From positions 260,087-324,086 of the forward strand of contig NZ_JAHZAX010000001.1 of assembly GCF_019423705.1 (NCBI RefSeq): 64,000 bases of DNA, in the 5' to 3' direction. This document shows, piece after piece, positions 1 through 7,500 of the stretch (positions within the stretch are counted from its first letter, which is position 1; each line of letters opens with the position of its first letter). The stretch is from Ruminococcus sp. (GTDB lineage: Bacteria; Bacillota; Clostridia; Oscillospirales; Ruminococcaceae). The position numbers were made by a program, and so were the translations under genes. The notes beneath the pieces are model-generated. The model saw only the letters and a list, made by a program, of their open reading frames with translations, was not told the origin of the DNA and made no database searches.

Positions 1-777
1 GCAAAGCATTTGTTTTTGAAGTGCGACCAAGTCGGGCCGCTCAAATATCCTGACATTTACGACATTGTGAAAAAATGCGCCGAAAGGCTGGAACTTGTTG
101 TTCCCATAGTTTTTGTCAGAGGTGATATGGAAAGAGCGCAGATATATTCTGTTGCAAGCGATATGATCGAGCCGTGCATAGTGCTTTCAAAGCAGCTTGT
201 TGATATGTGTACGGGCGACGAGCTTATGTTTCTTATCGGCTGCGAATGCGGCAGGATACAAAACAATCATTGCGCCTATAATATGGCGTTTACATACCTT
301 AATTATAATAAATACGCTTTCAAACCTGTTGAAAAGACCTTCAATCAAACGGTAAGCAATCAGCTACACACGGCGCTGGTTCAATGGGTGAGATATGCGG
401 ACATAACTGCAAACCGAGCAGGCATAATATGCCTTGACAGACCGGGACTTTACATCAGCGTTATGGCAGGTCTTTACGCAAAGGGCTATATCGACTTTTA
501 CGGCAGATCGCAAAAGGACATCAACGCAGATGAGCTTATAAGCAAGGCGGAGAGTATCCACTCCGTTGCCTCGAGAAACCTCAAGACCGAAAGCGGTCTC
601 AGCGAGATCGAAAGGCTCATACTTGCGGCAAACGAGTTTCTTTACTGTACTGTCCTTGGCGAATGGCGTGGGGACGCAGAAGACCCCGACCGACATCTTG
701 TATCAAGTCAGATATGCGATGTGCGAAGCGCAGTTATAATCGGAAATGGTGGGAATGGAGGCGTGACAGGTGGATAA
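1..777 (+). CDS. M48-like pseudo-metallopeptidase (5' partial)
   Basis: The reading frame is open to the left edge, so the true start lies outside the window; a TTG at 10 is the first internal start. The protein resembles the M48 peptidase core: a region matching the usual stretch before the active site, then ELMFLIGCECGRIQNNH where M48 enzymes have an ExxxxxGHELGHxxxxH pattern. The HExxH zinc motif is replaced by CECGR (241-255), and the later Glu ligand region reads YADITANRAG instead of the usual SELTADRAG. Both changes remove zinc ligands, so catalysis is unlikely. The gene overlaps the following dynamin-like GTPase gene by 8 bases, indicating translational coupling. The family assignment is inferred from motif alignment by eye. 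Confidence 0.6.
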   Translation, partial: AKHLFLKCDQVGPLKYPDIYDIVKKCAERLELVVPIVFVRGDMERAQIYSVASDMIEPCIVLSKQLVDMCTGDELMFLIGCECGRIQNNHCAYNMAFTYLNYNKYAFKPVEKTFNQTVSNQLHTALVQWVRYADITANRAGIICLDRPGLYISVMAGLYAKGYIDFYGRSQKDINADELISKAESIHSVASRNLKTESGLSEIERLILAANEFLYCTVLGEWRGDAEDPDRHLVSSQICDVRSAVIIGNGGNGGVTGG

Positions 778-2524
778 TACAGAGCAGAATATCTCCGAGA
801 TAAGGAGCAAGCTCAGCGCCTTTATTGACAACAAGAAAATCGCTGATATGCTGGGGGACGATTTCGTCCTTGAGCTGAAAAACTGGGACAAGCTTATCGA
901 GAAAAAAAGCGAAGAGCCTTTCACACTTGTCATTCTTGGCGAGTTCAAAAGGGGCAAGAGCACCATTATAAACGCACTGCTCGGAAAAGAGCTTGCGCCG
1001 ATAAACGTTACTCCCGAGACTTATACGATAAACGAGATATCATTCGGCCATACACAATATGTTGAGGCCATACTCGAAAATGGGCAGCGTATACCACTAT
1101 CCCTAGAGGATATAACGAGAGAGAAGCTTGAGCAGCGAATGAGACTTTTCCCTGCGAAGATAAGCTATGTTCAGATAAAGGACAACTCGCCGATACTCAA
1201 AGAGATAAGGATAGTTGACACACCGGGTCTTTCCGACTTGGAATCGCTGGACAAACAGGTTATGGACTATATTGTCAATGCGGACGCTATAATGTATGCG
1301 GCTTCCTGCCTGCTGCCGTTCTCTGAAACGGAGCAGATATTCTTGGCGAGCCACGTCCAGCCCCAGCGTTTCGGTATGCTTTACATACTCGTGAATATGA
1401 TCGACGCTATGAATTCCCAAAAGGACGCCGACAAGATACTAAAGCGTGTAAGGGGCATTTCCGAGCGTATCGTGCCAAACGCTATCGTTTACGGCATAAG
1501 CGGCGCAGATGAGCTGAGCCGAAAGCTTGGCAGAGAAAGGCCATTGGATAAGGGCACGAGAGAGTTTTACGAAACGCAGTTTTTCCAGTTCGAGCTTTCA
1601 TTGCAGCGTGACATTATTATGCAGAAGGACGTTATACGTTCAAGACGTGTTTTGACAATGCTTTCGCAGATGTGCGATGAGACGGCTGCAAAGCTGCGGC
1701 TCATAAGCGACATGGCAGAGCTTGACAAGCAGAAGCTTGAAGACCGTGCAAAGGATTTTGACGAGCAATGTGAAAAGCTTGCAAAGGCGCTTGAAGAAAA
1801 GAAGCCTGCTCTGCACCTGTCGATACTTGAGATGCAGCAGGAAGCGGAAGCGTGGATGTACGAATTTTTCTCAAAGCTGAGGGCAAGCATACTTGACTGC
1901 CGTCAGAAAGACGAGAACGGCAACGACATTTACAGCCCCGAGGATATCGAGAAGTATTTCTATTCCTTCCTTATGGAAAAGGTGGGCGAAGCTTATCGCA
2001 ACTGTATCGAGAGCCACCGTGACCGCATTGCGGAGCTTGTTGAAAGCACAGGCCGAGAGCTTGCAGGGGCGCTTGGCATAGACGATCTTTCAAAGGCGGC
2101 GAAAGCGCCGTCGGTGGAAATGATAATGCTTTCGCTGAACAAAAATGTAACACGTTCTGTAATGGGCGTAAAGCTTTTCGGTACAAGCGAGACGTTCCCC
2201 CCTGCAACTATGTCAGTATTCAGCCTGCTGCTCAAAAAGAAAAAGCAGACTGACATTATCGATATTGCACTGGAAAATTATGACGATATAAGAAATAACA
2301 TCGTTAAGGATATCAAGACAGTCTATCAAGACCTTGAAACAAAGGCCGTTGCAAGACTTGACAGCCTGTATCAGTATCAGGTCGAAATGGGCAGAGAAGC
2401 GCTGAATCAAGCGGCTCAGCTTATGACAGAATACGACAACGACGAGATCAGAGAGACTTTAGCCCTTGCAAAAGCAATGCTGGCAGAGCCGCAAAAGCTC
2501 GTGGCAGAGTGCCTTGTGGACTAG
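770..2524 (+). CDS. Dynamin-like GTPase
   Basis: This 584-residue protein has the G motifs of the dynamin superfamily. The P-loop GEFKRGKST is at residues 57-65, DTPGL begins at residue 150, and a G4-like VNMID is near 208-212. The rest is largely helical with charged, coiled-coil-like stretches, as in bacterial dynamin-like proteins that remodel or tether membranes. The start is GTG at 770, inside the end of the preceding pseudo-M48 gene, so the two are probably co-translated. No transmembrane segment is obvious, so membrane association would be peripheral. A hairpin follows at 2549-2584. The molecular target is unknown. Confidence 0.85.
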   Translation: MDNTEQNISEIRSKLSAFIDNKKIADMLGDDFVLELKNWDKLIEKKSEEPFTLVILGEFKRGKSTIINALLGKELAPINVTPETYTINEISFGHTQYVEAILENGQRIPLSLEDITREKLEQRMRLFPAKISYVQIKDNSPILKEIRIVDTPGLSDLESLDKQVMDYIVNADAIMYAASCLLPFSETEQIFLASHVQPQRFGMLYILVNMIDAMNSQKDADKILKRVRGISERIVPNAIVYGISGADELSRKLGRERPLDKGTREFYETQFFQFELSLQRDIIMQKDVIRSRRVLTMLSQMCDETAAKLRLISDMAELDKQKLEDRAKDFDEQCEKLAKALEEKKPALHLSILEMQQEAEAWMYEFFSKLRASILDCRQKDENGNDIYSPEDIEKYFYSFLMEKVGEAYRNCIESHRDRIAELVESTGRELAGALGIDDLSKAAKAPSVEMIMLSLNKNVTRSVMGVKLFGTSETFPPATMSVFSLLLKKKKQTDIIDIALENYDDIRNNIVKDIKTVYQDLETKAVARLDSLYQYQVEMGREALNQAAQLMTEYDNDEIRETLALAKAMLAEPQKLVAECLVD

Positions 2525-2548
2525 GTTGTTGATTTGGTTTGATAAAAA

Positions 2549-2584
2549 AGAAATGCGATACCAGTTTTGTGGTATCGCATTTCT
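2549..2584 (+). terminator. Hairpin after the dynamin-like gene
   Basis: A 15-bp stem (AGAAATGCGATACCA and its complement) with a six-base loop lies 24 bases after the stop codon. The 3' side is only weakly T-rich, so termination may be partial. Confidence 0.6.
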
Positions 2585-2601
2585 GCTTTATAGCTTTATA
2601 T

Positions 2602-2630
2602 TTGACAAAATTACATATTTGTGCTATAAT
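2602..2630 (+). promoter_or_regulatory. Perfect sigma-A promoter of toxin-like locus 1
   Basis: TTGACA (2602-2607), a 17-base spacer and TATAAT (2625-2630) form an exact consensus promoter driving the 28-residue hydrophobic peptide at 2745. Confidence 0.9.
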
Positions 2631-2744
2631 TATGTCGGAAAAGGTAGATCTATACGGTAGGCGGTTGTCCTCCAAACGTACATAATCTGAATATTGTCGG
2701 CTGAAAAGTCAGGCAAAATAGGATATGGAAACGGAGGTGATAGA

Positions 2745-2831
2745 ATGGACTTAGTTTACTTCGTATTGACTATTGTGTTACTGATCGTTCTTAATGAACT
2801 GATAAAGAACATAAAAAATAACCGCCCCTAA
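2745..2831 (+). CDS. Small hydrophobic peptide, Fst/holin-like type I toxin candidate
   Basis: This 28-residue peptide (MDLVYFVLTIVLLIVLNELI at its N-terminus) has one membrane segment followed by a basic tail ending in KNNRP. It is preceded by a strong ribosome site, GGAGGTGATAGA, directly before ATG. The stop codon lies inside the stem of a bidirectional hairpin (2814-2853), as in Fst-like and holin-like toxin loci where the terminator encodes the end of the tail. A paralogue with the same MD(L/I)VY start and IKNNRP motif is at 52995. The toxin role is inferred from architecture; toxicity cannot be seen in the sequence. Confidence 0.7.
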   Translation: MDLVYFVLTIVLLIVLNELIKNIKNNRP

Positions 2832-2853
2832 GCCAAAAGATGCGGTTATTTTT
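2814..2853. terminator. Bidirectional terminator between convergent RNAs, locus 1
   Basis: AAAAATAACCGC at 2814-2825 pairs with GCGGTTATTTTT at 2842-2853. The A-run and T-run on either side allow termination on both strands. Confidence 0.8.
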
Positions 2854-2902
2854 ATAACTATTGTTTTCTAGAGGCCAACCGTCTATACGATCTGCCTTTT
2901 CC
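2815..2902 (-). ncRNA. Candidate antitoxin RNA of toxin-like locus 1
   Basis: A perfect minus-strand promoter (2909-2937) should start a short RNA near 2902 that runs to the bidirectional hairpin. It overlaps the toxin mRNA only at its 3' end, as in par/Fst type I systems. The ends are estimates from promoter and terminator positions. Confidence 0.55.
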
Positions 2903-2908
2903 ACTCTT

Positions 2909-2937
2909 ATTATACATCATAAAAAAAAGCGTGTCAA
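2909..2937 (-). promoter_or_regulatory. Perfect minus-strand promoter of locus 1
   Basis: On the minus strand TTGACA (2937-2932), a 17-base spacer and TATAAT (2914-2909) form an exact consensus promoter firing towards the toxin promoter. Its -35 box lies within the left arm of the ABC-operon terminator. Confidence 0.85.
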
Positions 2938-2957
2938 GTGGTTGACACGCTTTTTTT
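2922..2957 (-). terminator. Terminator of the NatAB-like operon
   Basis: AAAAAAAGCGTGTCAA pairs with TTGACACGCTTTTTTT around a GTGG loop, just downstream of the minus-strand permease stop. It is symmetrical, with T-runs on both strands. Confidence 0.85.
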
Positions 2958-2960
2958 ATT

Positions 2961-4277
2961 TTACTGTTTCTTTCCGAACGAGAAGCCTGCTTTGCGCTGC
3001 TTCTTTCCGCCTATGGACATTGTGAAGATGCGGTCGCTCATAAATACTTTCAGTGCGATGGTCATACAGATTACGAGGAGGATAAGCTGATAGATAAGTC
3101 CGCCCAGATAGAGTGGGTAATTGCCGAACATTACGTTCTCGCTTGCCATAAATGTATGGGTGAACGGGATAGCGTAAACGAGATATCTGAGGACAGGTGA
3201 GACTGTTTTGATGTCAACTACCATTGAAAGCATATATGGTATCATCGCTGCAAGGGTGATGGGCAGGAGGAGAGTCTGTGCGGACTTTGCGTCCTTTGCC
3301 AATGCGCCAAGCACAAGTGAGATAGACAGGGCGATGAGGATCGACAGGAACATCTGGATACCAACAAGGACGTACTGGCCGATGTTCATTGTGAGACCGA
3401 GATTTTGCATTGCGTTTTCGTATACTGAGGTGTCTGCGCTGATGCCTGCGGTCAGGCTGCCTGTCATTTTGCTCATTCCGAACATATAAACTATTGCTTG
3501 GAGAGCTGCAACAACGCCTGCGGCAAGCATTTTCGAGGTGAGGACGGAAAGTCTTGAAACAGGTGCGGAAAGCAGGGTCTCAAGGGTCTTGTCGATCTTC
3601 TCGGTGGAGATCGCACTTAGTATCATCTGTGATGAGAACATTATAAGAACGAACATTATAATAGGTACGACCATACTTTGAGCAGAACAGAGGGAGAGGA
3701 GCATTGAGCTGCTGACGTTGTCGGACTTATTGCCTATTACTGTGGTCTCGTCAAGTTCGATAGGGTCTTCAAGCTGCGTGATCTGATCGGCGGAGATATC
3801 GATAGTCTGATAGATCGTTGACTTAACGGCCTGCTCGATAACAGCGAGGGCTGTGGCTGAGCCTGTGTTCAGATTTGACATTGCGGCAAGGGAGGTCATA
3901 CGCTGAACGAACTGGACTTTTGCTTTTTCGTTGGCTGTGACCTGATCTGTAAAGCCCTGTGGGATTATTACGACGCTGTTCTCGTCAAGCTTTTTGAGCT
4001 CTTCGGAATAGTTATCGGAATTTATCTCCACGAGGCGAACTTCGCCGCCTTGTTCCTTGACTGTGGCTTTAAGGGCGGATATCACGTTCTTTGTGAACTC
4101 TGTGTTATCCTTATCGCAGATAGTGATATCGGCGGCGGTCTCGCTATTTTCGCTCATTGCGCCGGACATTGCTTGGCCTGCTGCCACAAGGACGATAACG
4201 GAGATGACCATAGTCATAATGGTTTGTAGGCTGAGCATTTCTTTAAGTTCTTTTCTGAAAAGGTTATAGAATTTCAC
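2961..4277 (-). CDS. ABC-2 type exporter permease (NatB-like)
   Basis: This membrane subunit of an ABC-2 exporter has an N-terminal membrane helix (after FRKELKEML), a large extracytoplasmic loop of about 150 residues, then a cluster of about five membrane segments. This is the NatB/YhaP topology. A GTG start at 4277 is preferred because AGGGTGG lies nine bases upstream; an in-frame TTG at 4283 is the longer alternative. It overlaps the ATPase gene by 14 bases, so the pair is translationally coupled. The C-terminus is rich in Lys. NatAB relatives export Na+ or peptides; the substrate here cannot be read from sequence. Confidence 0.85.
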   Translation of the reverse strand: MKFYNLFRKELKEMLSLQTIMTMVISVIVLVAAGQAMSGAMSENSETAADITICDKDNTEFTKNVISALKATVKEQGGEVRLVEINSDNYSEELKKLDENSVVIIPQGFTDQVTANEKAKVQFVQRMTSLAAMSNLNTGSATALAVIEQAVKSTIYQTIDISADQITQLEDPIELDETTVIGNKSDNVSSSMLLSLCSAQSMVVPIIMFVLIMFSSQMILSAISTEKIDKTLETLLSAPVSRLSVLTSKMLAAGVVAALQAIVYMFGMSKMTGSLTAGISADTSVYENAMQNLGLTMNIGQYVLVGIQMFLSILIALSISLVLGALAKDAKSAQTLLLPITLAAMIPYMLSMVVDIKTVSPVLRYLVYAIPFTHTFMASENVMFGNYPLYLGGLIYQLILLVICMTIALKVFMSDRIFTMSIGGKKQRKAGFSFGKKQ

Positions 4278-5004
4278 GGTCAATCACCACCCTTTCAAAA
4301 ACTTCTTCAAGGTTTGCTGCGCCGTACTTTTGGACGAGCTCTGACGGCTTGCCTATCTCTAGGAGATTGCCCTTTGCGATAATGCCCACACGGTCGGAGA
4401 CGTACTCGATCTCCAGCATATTGTGGGAAGAGAGCAGGAAGCTCATACCCTCGGCGGCGAGTTTTTTTATCATACGTCTTATTTCGAGGGCGTTTATGAT
4501 ATCAAGTCCTGAGGTAGGCTCATCGAGGATAGCAAGAGCAGGCTTTGGCATAATTGCTCTTGCCAAAAGGAGCTTACGGGTCATACCTCTTGAATAGTTT
4601 GCGATCTTATCGTTAAGTCTGTCGCCAAGCTCGCAGATCTCGCTGCCACGCTTTACGAACTCATAAGCCTGCTGACCGTTATCTGCGTATATAGTCGCCA
4701 TAAACTCGAGGTATGCTCTGCCCGTCATATTTTTATAAGCGCCTGCTTCGTCGGGCAGGTAGGTGATATTTTTTCTGACGAGGTCGGGCTCTGTGAGGAT
4801 ACTATGGCCTGCGACGATAGCGTCGCCCTCGGTGGCCTGCAAAAGTGTTGATATCATACGGATAGTTGTGGTCTTTCCGGCGCCGTTTGGGCCGATAAGG
4901 GCGAATATCTCGCCTTTTCCCACGTCAAAAGTGACGTTATGGGAGGCATAGACGCCTTTTTTATACTGTTTGGAAAGCCCTTTTACTTGTAAAACAGTTT
5001 CCAT
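4264..5004 (-). CDS. ABC transporter ATP-binding protein (NatA-like)
   Basis: This nucleotide-binding subunit pairs with the overlapping permease. It has Walker A GPNGAGKTT, a divergent signature NYSRGMTRK in place of LSGGQ, and Walker B ALAILDEPTSGLD. The start at 5004 (METVLQVKGLSKQY) places the first beta strand normally and has GGGGGA about ten bases upstream. A 13-residue longer form from 5043 lacks a ribosome site. The promoter at 5058-5086 and three palindromes at 5081-5106 lie directly upstream, suggesting repression by a dimeric regulator not encoded nearby. Confidence 0.88.
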   Translation of the reverse strand: METVLQVKGLSKQYKKGVYASHNVTFDVGKGEIFALIGPNGAGKTTTIRMISTLLQATEGDAIVAGHSILTEPDLVRKNITYLPDEAGAYKNMTGRAYLEFMATIYADNGQQAYEFVKRGSEICELGDRLNDKIANYSRGMTRKLLLARAIMPKPALAILDEPTSGLDIINALEIRRMIKKLAAEGMSFLLSSHNMLEIEYVSDRVGIIAKGNLLEIGKPSELVQKYGAANLEEVFERVVIDREIL

Positions 5005-5057
5005 TACTGATTTATCCCCCATTCTTTGTTTCTTATTACACATTTATGAATATTTTA

Positions 5058-5086
5058 AGTATATCACAATGCTCCAATGGTGTCAA
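5058..5086 (-). promoter_or_regulatory. Promoter of the NatAB-like operon
   Basis: On the minus strand TTGACA (5086-5081), a 17-base spacer and TATACT (5063-5058) precede the ATPase start. The -35 box is half of the first operator-like palindrome. Confidence 0.8.
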
Positions 5087-5106
5087 TTGACAATTGTCAT
5101 ATGACA
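5081..5106. promoter_or_regulatory. Three overlapping 12-bp palindromes (operator candidate)
   Basis: TGTCAATTGACA (5081-5092), TGACAATTGTCA (5088-5099) and TGTCATATGACA (5095-5106) are each perfect palindromes, spaced exactly 7 bp apart and overlapping the -35 box of the ABC operon. The pattern suits a dimeric repressor such as a MarR or GntR/YtrA type, but the regulator is unidentified. Confidence 0.65.
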
Positions 5107-5422
5107 TTCGTCAGCGTTTTTATGACTTTCAAATATTCGCAAGGTAAATGTAGCTTACTAAGAGTATAGCACGGCGGAGTTCTTTTGTCAACTGTTTTTG
5201 CAGACTTTTTTCAGAATAGATACGCTGTTTTTCTTATATTTACGTTTTCTCTGCGTAAAAATCGTTTACATTGTTTTTTTGAACGATCAACATTACATTA
5301 TGATTACAAATCAAGTCACAATTCGTACACGGGTGCGGTTTTGGAGTACATTTTTTTGGATAATGGGCTGTAATAATATGATTACATTTCGGTTACAAAG
5401 CTGGGTAAAAAAACGGACGATT

Positions 5423-5531
5423 GTTGAAAACTTTTCGATTTTCAACTTCTAAGTTATGATTTGGGGCGAGTTTTTAACATTTTCAACAGAGTTTTCAACA
5501 CTTTTAAAAGTTATCAACCATAGTTTTCAAC
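5423..5531. repeat. TTTTCAAC repeat cluster upstream of the GH5 gene
   Basis: TTTTCAAC occurs at 5439, 5480, 5492 and 5524, with an inverted copy GTTGAAAA at 5423 and a variant TTATCAAC at 5511. The surrounding AT-rich gap (5107-5788) has no other gene-like feature. It may be a regulator-binding array or simple low-complexity DNA. Confidence 0.35.
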
Positions 5532-5706
5532 TGTCCAAAAATGTTCTTGTTACCGATTTTTAATCATTTGTAATTTATTCATTTTTGAGACTTATTTGGT
5601 TGCTTTGGGGTAAATGGTACGATTATATTTTTGCTTTTTGGCTTTTTCACCAATTGGGCGGTTGAAAGTTTGTGAATAATTTATTACATAATATGGTTCT
5701 TTAATG

Positions 5707-5735
5707 TTTACAAAATAGGTTAAATGTGATAAACT
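5707..5735 (+). promoter_or_regulatory. Probable promoter of the GH5-FnIII gene
   Basis: TTTACA (5707-5712), a 17-base spacer and TAAACT (5730-5735) lie 54 bases before the GH5 start codon. Confidence 0.5.
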
Positions 5736-5788
5736 ATTATTTGTGGGTTTATGTGTTTTATAAATAGTATTATAAAAGGAGAAAAATT

Positions 5789-7423
5789 ATGGAATTAGGA
5801 AAGTCTTTTAAAAAGGCGGCTGCTGTTCTTCTTACTTCAGTCACCCTTTTATCCGCTGCGGCTGCTTTGCCTATCAGCGGTAATGACACGCTTCTCTCCT
5901 CTACTGCCATAACAGTCGAGGCTGCCAGCGTTGGAAAGGTTTCGGGGCTCACCTCTAAGACCCTCAGCAACAGTCAGATCAAGCTCAGCTGGAAGAAGGT
6001 CAGCGGTGCTTCGGGTTACTCAGTTTGTATGCGCAAAAATGGTCAATACCCTCAGATCGCTGATGTCAAGGGCGGTTCGGCCCTTACTTACACAGTTAGC
6101 GGTCTGCCAAACGCCACCCGTGAGAATTTCAAGGTGCGTGCTTACAAGACTGTTAACGGCAAAAAGGTTTATGGCGCTTACTCCGGCAACTGGAACACGG
6201 CGACCAACCCACAGGCTGCAAAAGGGCTCAAGGTAAAGTCAACATCTTACAATAGCGTTACTCTCAGCTGGACAAAGATCGGCTGCACAAATTACAGAGT
6301 ATTCCAGCTCAAGAGCGGTGAATGGAAGGAAGTCGGCAAGACGACCTCCACAAGTTACACGGTCAAGAACCTTAGCCAGAAGACGACTTACAAATTCAAG
6401 ATAAGAGCCTGCAAGGCTGATGACAAGGGCGCTAATCATTACGGCAAATACTCTTCTGAGGTATCGGCAAAGACCACGAAAGCCCCTGCAAATCTGACCC
6501 CTGTTCAGAAGCACGGACAGCTTTCCGTCAAGGGTGCGAACATTGTTGACAAGGACGGCAACAAGTTCAAGATCAAGGGAATGTCAACTCACGGCATTAT
6601 GTGGGAAGATTTTTCAGATATCCTCACAAAGGATTCTTTGAAGGTGCTGAGAGACGACTGGAAGTGCAACACTATCAGAATTGCGATGTACACATATGAA
6701 TGGGGCGGTTACTGCACAGAGAACGGCAAGTATCAATCTCAGGCAAAGCAGAAGGTCAAGACTGGTGTTGAGAACGCAAAGAGCCTTGGAATGTACGCTA
6801 TCATCGACTGGCACGTTCTTAATGACAAAGACCCGAACACATACAAGACTGAGGCTGTCAAGTTCTTTACTGAAATGGCAAAGACATACAAAGATTACGA
6901 CAACGTAATGTACGAGATCTGCAACGAGCCAAATGGCGGAATAACTTGGACAGGCGGAATAAAGAGTTATTGTCAGAGCGTTGTGAACGCTATCAGAAAG
7001 TATGACAAGGACGCTATCATAATCTGCGGCACAGGCAATTGGAGCCAAGACATCGATCAAGTTCTCGGCAACAAACTTTCTGACAAAAACTGCGTATATG
7101 CGCTGCATTTCTATGCAAACACCCATACAGACTGGCTGAGAAACAGGCTCAAGACCTGTTATAACAAGGGCTTGCCTGTACTTGTATCAGAGTTCGGCAC
7201 TTGTGACGCAAGCGGCAACGGCGGATACAATGCATATCAGTCGAAACTTTGGCTGCAGCTTCTTGACTCGCTGAATGTTGGTTACATAAACTGGTCAGCC
7301 TGCGCAAAGAGCGAGACGGCTTCCGCATTTGTCAGCGGCACGAACCTCAAGAAGATACCAAGCGGCACGTCAAAGCTCACACAGAGCGGCAAATTTGTCC
7401 GTGACTGGTACAGGAACCATTAA
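5789..7423 (+). CDS. Secreted GH5 endoglucanase with two N-terminal FnIII modules
   Basis: The protein has a Lys-led signal peptide ending after a hydrophobic Ala/Leu stretch, two fibronectin type III modules (about residues 47-130 and 132-222), and a C-terminal glycoside hydrolase family 5 domain (about 235-540). The general acid/base is Glu380 in YEICNEPNGG and the nucleophile Glu468 in LVSEFGTCD, the standard GH5 pair; the sequence style fits cellulase subfamily 2. There is no dockerin, carbohydrate-binding module or cell-wall anchor, so it should be released or held only through the FnIII modules. AAAGGAG lies seven bases before ATG. A strong terminator follows. Activity on beta-1,4-glucans is inferred. 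Confidence 0.9.
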   Translation: MELGKSFKKAAAVLLTSVTLLSAAAALPISGNDTLLSSTAITVEAASVGKVSGLTSKTLSNSQIKLSWKKVSGASGYSVCMRKNGQYPQIADVKGGSALTYTVSGLPNATRENFKVRAYKTVNGKKVYGAYSGNWNTATNPQAAKGLKVKSTSYNSVTLSWTKIGCTNYRVFQLKSGEWKEVGKTTSTSYTVKNLSQKTTYKFKIRACKADDKGANHYGKYSSEVSAKTTKAPANLTPVQKHGQLSVKGANIVDKDGNKFKIKGMSTHGIMWEDFSDILTKDSLKVLRDDWKCNTIRIAMYTYEWGGYCTENGKYQSQAKQKVKTGVENAKSLGMYAIIDWHVLNDKDPNTYKTEAVKFFTEMAKTYKDYDNVMYEICNEPNGGITWTGGIKSYCQSVVNAIRKYDKDAIIICGTGNWSQDIDQVLGNKLSDKNCVYALHFYANTHTDWLRNRLKTCYNKGLPVLVSEFGTCDASGNGGYNAYQSKLWLQLLDSLNVGYINWSACAKSETASAFVSGTNLKKIPSGTSKLTQSGKFVRDWYRNH

Positions 7424-7440
7424 AAGCATTTTGTAGATAA

Positions 7441-7483
7441 AAAAAGACAGACCCATCGTTTTTACGATGGGTCTGTCTTTTTT
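7441..7483. terminator. Bidirectional terminator between GH5 and zinc-ribbon genes
   Basis: AAAAAGACAGACCCATCG pairs with its complement across a short T-rich loop and ends in a T-run. It serves the plus-strand GH5 gene and the minus-strand gene at 7501. Confidence 0.9.
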
Positions 7484-7500
7484 ATTCGCTTAGATCTGGA

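Larger units (their letters stand above)
2639..2900. repeat. Inverted arms of toxin-like locus 1
   Basis: The left arm at 2639-2672 (AAAAGGTAGATC ... CGGTTGTCCTC) reappears inverted at 2871-2900 (read on the minus strand AAAAGGCAGATC ... CGGTTGGCCTC). The plus- and minus-strand transcripts therefore begin with nearly the same 5' sequence. The same arrangement occurs at 52.9-53.2 kb. Confidence 0.75.

Noticed and set aside
5423..5531. TTTTCAAC cluster as a CRISPR array
   Set aside because: The units are eight bases with irregular spacing and there are no cas genes.
5505..5535. TTATCAAC words as DnaA boxes
   Set aside because: They lack the TTATNCACA form and no dnaA or dnaN gene is near.
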